This document shows, in pieces, positions 60,738 through 64,000 of a stretch of 64,000 nt of DNA; positions within the stretch are counted from its first letter, which is position 1; every line of letters begins with the position of its first letter. Made by a program: the position numbers and the translations under genes. The stretch comes from Rhodobacteraceae bacterium LMO-JJ12 (lineage in GTDB: Bacteria; Pseudomonadota; Alphaproteobacteria; Rhodobacterales; Rhodobacteraceae). The stretch lies in NCBI GenBank assembly GCA_021555075.1, contig JAKGBX010000002.1, positions 553,001-617,000 on the forward strand. The letters are read 5' to 3'. A model generated the notes under the pieces. The model made no database searches and was not told the origin of the DNA. It saw only the letters and a list, made by a program, of their open reading frames with translations.

Positions 60738-60802
60738 TGTCACGCACTGCCGTATCCCCACAGACCGAGCCGTTTTTCGCCGTCGGAATGTTGAAGGCTG
60801 GC

Positions 60803-61627
60803 TTATGCCAATTTGGCGATCAGCTCTGCTTTCAACTCGGCAATGCGTTCGAGGGCCTCGTTGCGAGAATTGCGCAGGTTAGGGCGAAACCCCTGGCTTT
60901 CGGCGCGCATACGGATGTCTTCTTCGGTTTCGGAATTCGGGGCGAAACGCACCGAACCGAGCGAAGCCGCGATGTTGAGCCGCTTGCCGCGATAAGCATA
61001 GCGCACCCAGGCGGCGGGAAAGATCTGGCAGCCTTCCATGTTGACGAGGAAGAACCACTTACGATCGCTGGCTTTGATGCGCTCTTCGATATGATCGTAG
61101 AAATCATCGACGTCGCGGGCGTGATGGAAGGCGAAATGCGAGAAATCGACCTCCATAGTCGGTCCCTCGGGATCAAAGCTGATCCGGCGGACGAAATCGG
61201 CTTCAACGTAGGTTGGATCGTGCTCGATGCGGGTGCGACGGGTCGAGGTCAGCTCAGATATACGGCTGATGGCGCTGTCGCGGTCAACGAAAAGGTTGGG
61301 GTCGAAGCGCTCGGTTTCGGCGTCGCGCTCGATCTGGGCGCGGGTGATGTCAGAGGCGTCAAAGCGAACAGACCCCATCGAATGCGCTTGGTTGAGCGCT
61401 TTGCCCCGGCGCGAAAACGCCACCCAGGCCGAGCTGTCGATGTGGCAGTTGGAATAATTGACCAAAAAGAACCACTGGCTTTCGCCGGTCTTGGTGATGC
61501 GTTCTTCGAGCAGGTCATAGCACGCGTTGACCCTGACCGAGTCGAGGAACGCCAAACCCGAGAAGTCGACCTCCATGATTTGGAGGTCATCGTGAAAGGT
61601 GATCCGGCTATCGAACTCAGAGGGCAT
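60803..61627 (-). CDS. Tandem-duplicated protein of unknown function
   Basis: A 274-residue soluble protein made of two homologous halves, residues 8-126 and 148-265. Both carry, in order: RI(S/T)F, MEVDFS, an F near the middle, EERI, WFFLVN, a Cys four residues later (Cys61, Cys200), AWV, RGK-LN, SxGSVRF, a Glu-rich helix, F-x-PN, and a final RI-x-EL. No signal or membrane helix is present. The alternating strand-helix pattern is reminiscent of STAS or SEC14-like folds, without proof. The ATG at 61627 follows AAGGA by seven bases. It is divergent from the PaaK-like gene with 103 bases between and convergent with the LivF-like gene. Confidence 0.75.
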   Translation of the reverse strand: MPSEFDSRITFHDDLQIMEVDFSGLAFLDSVRVNACYDLLEERITKTGESQWFFLVNYSNCHIDSSAWVAFSRRGKALNQAHSMGSVRFDASDITRAQIERDAETERFDPNLFVDRDSAISRISELTSTRRTRIEHDPTYVEADFVRRISFDPEGPTMEVDFSHFAFHHARDVDDFYDHIEERIKASDRKWFFLVNMEGCQIFPAAWVRYAYRGKRLNIAASLGSVRFAPNSETEEDIRMRAESQGFRPNLRNSRNEALERIAELKAELIAKLA

Positions 61628-61730
61628 GGCAACGTCCTTGGGCGAGGGGCGGTTCATGCTCTGATAGAAGATGACGTAGCGGTAGAACATACTGCATACT
61701 GTCGCATGCAATGAAGGGAAGGTCCGTCTG

Positions 61731-62903
61731 ATGAGCCAGTATTTCGATGAACTGGAGACCCGTACCGCAGATGCGCGGGCCGCCGACCAGCTATCGTTGC
61801 TGAACGTGCAGCTGAAAAAAAACGGGTTCGGCCCGGTAAGTGATCTTGCTGAGCTTTCTAAACTGCCAGTATTGCGCAAGGCTGAACTGAGCGCGCGGCA
61901 GAAAGCCGAATCGCCTTTTGGCGGTCTTCCGGTGAGCAATGTGACGCATTATTTCCAGAGCCCGGGCCCGATTTATGAGCCGGGCGGGACCGGCCGTGAT
62001 TGGTGGCGCATGGGGCGGGCGATGTATGCGGCGGGCATCCGTCAGGATGATATCGTTCAGAATTGCTTCTCTTACCATCTCACGCCTGCGGGCATGATGT
62101 TTGAAGCCGGAGCAAGGGCGATTGGCTGTGCCGTACTGCCTGCGGGAACCGGGCAGACCGAACTGCAGGCACAAGCCGCGCATGACGTCGGTGTAACCGC
62201 TTACGCGGGCACGCCGGATTACCTCAAGATCATTCTCGACAAGGCAGACGAGATGGGCTTGGCGTTGAAAATCTCAAAGGCGGTTGTGGGTGGAGGCGCG
62301 CTGTTCCCGTCGCTTCGCCAGGAATACGCTGAGCGCGGTATCCCTTGCTTGCAGGGTTATGGCACCGCCGATCTGGGGTCGATTGCCTATGAAACCGAGG
62401 CGATGGAGGGGATGATCGTAGATGAGGGTGTGATCGTTGAAATCGTGACCCCCGGCACCGGTGACCCTGTCAAAACCGGCGATGTGGGCGAGGTGGTTGT
62501 GACCTCGCTCAACCCCGATTACCCGCTGGTCCGTTTTGCCACCGGTGATCTGAGCGCCATGATGGTGGGGGAAAGCCCTTGTGGGCGCAGCAACATTCGG
62601 ATCAAGGGTTGGATGGGCCGGGCCGATCAGACCACCAAAATCAAGGGTATGTTTGTGCGCCCTGAGCAAGTGGCAACACTTGTCGCCCGGCATGACGAGA
62701 TTGCAAAAGCCCGGGTCATTGCCGGGCGAGATGGTGAAGTAGACACCATGACCGTGCAAATCGAAGCTGATGGCGGTGATAGTGCAGTCTATGCCAAGAC
62801 GGTCGCCGAAGTACTCAAGCTCAAGGCCAAGATCGAAGTCGTGGCAAAGGGAGCCTTGCCCAACGATGGTAAAGTGATCGAAGACACCCGCAGCTATGAT
62901 TGA
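61731..62903 (+). CDS. PaaK/phenylacetate-CoA ligase-like protein lacking a canonical P-loop
   Basis: A 390-residue protein of the PaaK group (AMP-forming ligases for phenylacetate and similar acids). Recognisable are the N-terminal LSKLPVLRKAEL, the mid-region SYHLTPAGMMFEAGARAIGC, GQTELQAQAAHD, GTPDYLKIIL, QGYGTADLGSIAYE and the C-terminal GWMGRADQTTKIKGMFVRPEQV. The ATP phosphate-binding loop, normally SSGTTGKP, reads QSPGPIYEPGGTG, so ATP handling may be altered or lost. GAAGGGAAGG lies upstream of the ATG. It is next to the ABC importer operon and divergent from the duplicated-domain gene. Substrate unknown. Confidence 0.82.
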   Translation: MSQYFDELETRTADARAADQLSLLNVQLKKNGFGPVSDLAELSKLPVLRKAELSARQKAESPFGGLPVSNVTHYFQSPGPIYEPGGTGRDWWRMGRAMYAAGIRQDDIVQNCFSYHLTPAGMMFEAGARAIGCAVLPAGTGQTELQAQAAHDVGVTAYAGTPDYLKIILDKADEMGLALKISKAVVGGGALFPSLRQEYAERGIPCLQGYGTADLGSIAYETEAMEGMIVDEGVIVEIVTPGTGDPVKTGDVGEVVVTSLNPDYPLVRFATGDLSAMMVGESPCGRSNIRIKGWMGRADQTTKIKGMFVRPEQVATLVARHDEIAKARVIAGRDGEVDTMTVQIEADGGDSAVYAKTVAEVLKLKAKIEVVAKGALPNDGKVIEDTRSYD

Positions 62904-62963
62904 GCCGGGGGTGTTGTCTGCCCCTTGAGGGGGGGAAGAATACGCCTTTCAAAGCTGTTGCAA

Positions 62964-62990
62964 GGGAGCGATCGTGCCTGGATCGCTCTC
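62964..62990 (+). terminator. Hairpin after the PaaK-like gene
   Basis: GAGCGATC (62966-62973) pairs with GATCGCTC (62981-62988), extended by two outer pairs, around loop GTGCCTG. No U-run follows, so termination strength is uncertain. Confidence 0.5.
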
Positions 62991-63025
62991 AGCCTATTAC
63001 TAGCTGAACCTCATCGCGAAATAGA

Positions 63026-63054
63026 AAAAGCCGCCCGAAAAAGGGGCGGCTTTT
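63026..63054 (-). terminator. Rho-independent terminator of rpmJ (bidirectional)
   Basis: AAAAGCCGCCC (63026-63036) and GGGCGGCTTTT (63044-63054) form a perfect 11-bp stem with loop GAAAAAG. On the minus strand the stem is followed by TTTCTATTT after the rpmJ stop; on the plus strand TTTT follows, so it can also stop transcripts from the PaaK-like gene. Confidence 0.9.
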
Positions 63055-63084
63055 CAATAACCTGGCGCATATGCGCCGCGCGTT

Positions 63085-63210
63085 TCAGCCTTGGCGGGCT
63101 TTGAAACGAGGCTGGGTCTTGTTGATGACGTAGACGCGGCCTTTGCGGCGCACGATACGGCAATCGCGGTGCCGGTTCTTGAGCGAACGAAGCGAATTCT
63201 TGACCTTCAT
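63085..63210 (-). CDS. rpmJ: 50S ribosomal protein L36 (zinc-less form)
   Basis: A 41-residue basic ribosomal protein. The sequence [20 protein letters not shown] and [21 protein letters not shown] matches alphaproteobacterial L36. It has a single cysteine and therefore is the form without the Cys3-His zinc ribbon. ATG 63210 is preceded by GAGGAGAG. It is monocistronic with a strong terminator, as usual in this group. Confidence 0.96.
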   Translation of the reverse strand: MKVKNSLRSLKNRHRDCRIVRRKGRVYVINKTQPRFKARQG

Positions 63211-63292
63211 CGGTCTCTCCTCATTTTCGCGGCGCGGGCCTGCGCCTATGGTTTCGCGGGTGCCCCACACGACGTGTGGAACGGTGAATTCA

Positions 63293-63367
63293 TGGTGGGC
63301 GATACTGGGATCGAACCAGTGACCCCTTCGATGTCAACGAAGTGCTCTACCGCTGAGCTAATCACCC
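63293..63367 (-). tRNA. tRNA-Val (anticodon GAC)
   Basis: Read on the minus strand the gene starts GGGTGAT and ends ATCGCCC-A-CCA, a full 7-bp acceptor stem (one G-T pair) with encoded CCA. The D arm is TAGCTCAGCGGTAGAGCA, the anticodon arm CTTCG-TTGACAT-CGAAG with anticodon GAC, and the T arm contains GGTTCGATCC. All tRNA features are intact. Confidence 0.97.
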
Positions 63368-63532
63368 ATGTTTGTCCGGTCTGGCATCTTTGCCCGAATT
63401 TCGGTTTCCCAAAAAATCCGGGCGCGGGATAGTCCGCGCCGGTCTTTGGGGTCTATAAAAGGAGTCGGGGAAAGGATCAAGGGCTTTTGGCAGCGCAAAA
63501 AATCGGGTTAGACTATGTGTCAAGGAGATGCC

Positions 63533-64000
63533 ATGCCCAAGGTCGCCTATGATCTGATTCACCCCGAAACGCGGAGCACATCCGTGGTGTTCGCCTCGCC
63601 GCATTCGGGGGACGATTATCCGTGGTCATTCCTGCGCCGGACCGAACTTGACAAGCTGTCCATCCGCAGTTCGGAGGATGCGTTTGTCAATCGGCTGTTT
63701 GACTGCGCGCCGCAATTTGGTGCTCCGTTTTTGCGCGCGGGGGCGCCGCGGGCATTTGTCGATCTCAACCGCAGCGCCGAAGAGTTGGACCCCGCACTTA
63801 TCGAAGGGGCCAGTCGGCAAGGGCACAATCCGCGCATCGCATCGGGTCTTGGTGTGATCCCGCGGGTGGTGGCGGGGGGGCGGGCGATCTATCGTGGCAA
63901 GTTGCCGATGGCAGAGGCGAAACGGCGCATCGATCTCTACTGGAGACCATATCACGAGATGCTGGGGCGACAGCTTAACGAGGCGCGCGCCCTTTTTGGC
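63533..64000 (+). CDS. N-formylglutamate amidohydrolase family protein (3' end outside window)
   Basis: The first 156 codons of a gene cut by the right edge. The start ATG at 63533 follows AAGGAG. Family motifs of the HutG/FGase group are visible: FASPHSGDDYP (metal-binding His), RSSEDAFVNRLFD, RAFVDLNRSAEELDP and GVIPRVVAGGRAIYRGKL, then a YWRPYHEML helix. The enzyme should hydrolyse N-formyl-L-glutamate or a related N-acyl amide to glutamate and formate. No hut genes are visible within the window. Confidence 0.88.
   Translation, partial: MPKVAYDLIHPETRSTSVVFASPHSGDDYPWSFLRRTELDKLSIRSSEDAFVNRLFDCAPQFGAPFLRAGAPRAFVDLNRSAEELDPALIEGASRQGHNPRIASGLGVIPRVVAGGRAIYRGKLPMAEAKRRIDLYWRPYHEMLGRQLNEARALFG

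Overview
The window reads as chromosomal DNA of a marine-type alphaproteobacterium of the Rhodobacteraceae (Roseobacter group). This is inferred from gene content and protein style: a threonine dehydrogenase without its structural-zinc cysteines, a complete box benzoyl-CoA pathway with a BoxR regulator, a zinc-less type L36 ribosomal protein, saccharopine-type lysine genes and high-GC coding sequence. No insertion sequence, prophage, integrase or CRISPR array is visible. Coding density is high and many genes overlap by 1-4 bases, which indicates translationally coupled operons.

Layout. 0-7.3 kb: two tandem PaaI-like thioesterases and a MATE exporter, a lipoprotein lytic transglycosylase, a minus-strand DUF952-pyrD-arsC operon and a secreted 5'-nucleotidase. 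7.6-15.9 kb: aerobic benzoate degradation, in the order benzoate-CoA ligase, alpha/beta hydrolase, boxC, boxB, a 60-residue cysteine-motif protein, boxA and boxR. Four TATAATGCA-type sites lie in its control regions. 15.9-21.6 kb: a PLP lyase/decarboxylase coupled to a DUF819 membrane protein, kbl-tdh (threonine to glycine) and an unknown secreted protein. 21.7-28.6 kb: map, a YczE-like membrane protein, rsmD, an FAD reductase, a Prx5 peroxiredoxin and a ridA-GDPD-GNAT-phhB operon. 28.8-37.9 kb: a type I secretion ABC/adaptor pair, mlaA-mlaC, a class A penicillin-binding protein and glnK-amtB. 38-45.7 kb: mutL-rmuC, DUF3775, a small secreted protein and a saccharopine dehydrogenase pair with a GST and a histidine-phosphatase relative. 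45.9-52.9 kb: a stand-alone formate dehydrogenase alpha subunit, an M20 amidohydrolase and a PAS hybrid histidine kinase with its response regulator. 53-62.9 kb: an acyl-CoA ligase fused operonically to a complete Liv-type ABC importer with a small two-helix membrane protein, then a tandem-duplicated unknown protein divergent from a PaaK-like protein. 63-64 kb: rpmJ, tRNA-Val(GAC) and the start of an N-formylglutamate amidohydrolase gene cut by the window edge.

How the genes fit together. The best-defined system is the box cluster: benzoate is activated to benzoyl-CoA, epoxidised by BoxAB and opened by BoxC with release of formate. BoxR probably senses benzoyl-CoA. The formate dehydrogenase 30 kb away could oxidise that formate, but nothing shows co-regulation. 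The 53-63 kb region looks like a second import-and-CoA-activation system for an unidentified carboxylic acid. The least explained items are the CX2CX2CX3C microprotein between boxB and boxA, the duplicated-domain protein at 60.8-61.6 kb beside a PaaK relative that has lost its phosphate-binding loop, and the DUF819/PLP-lyase operon. A short dispersed intergenic repeat occurs four times.
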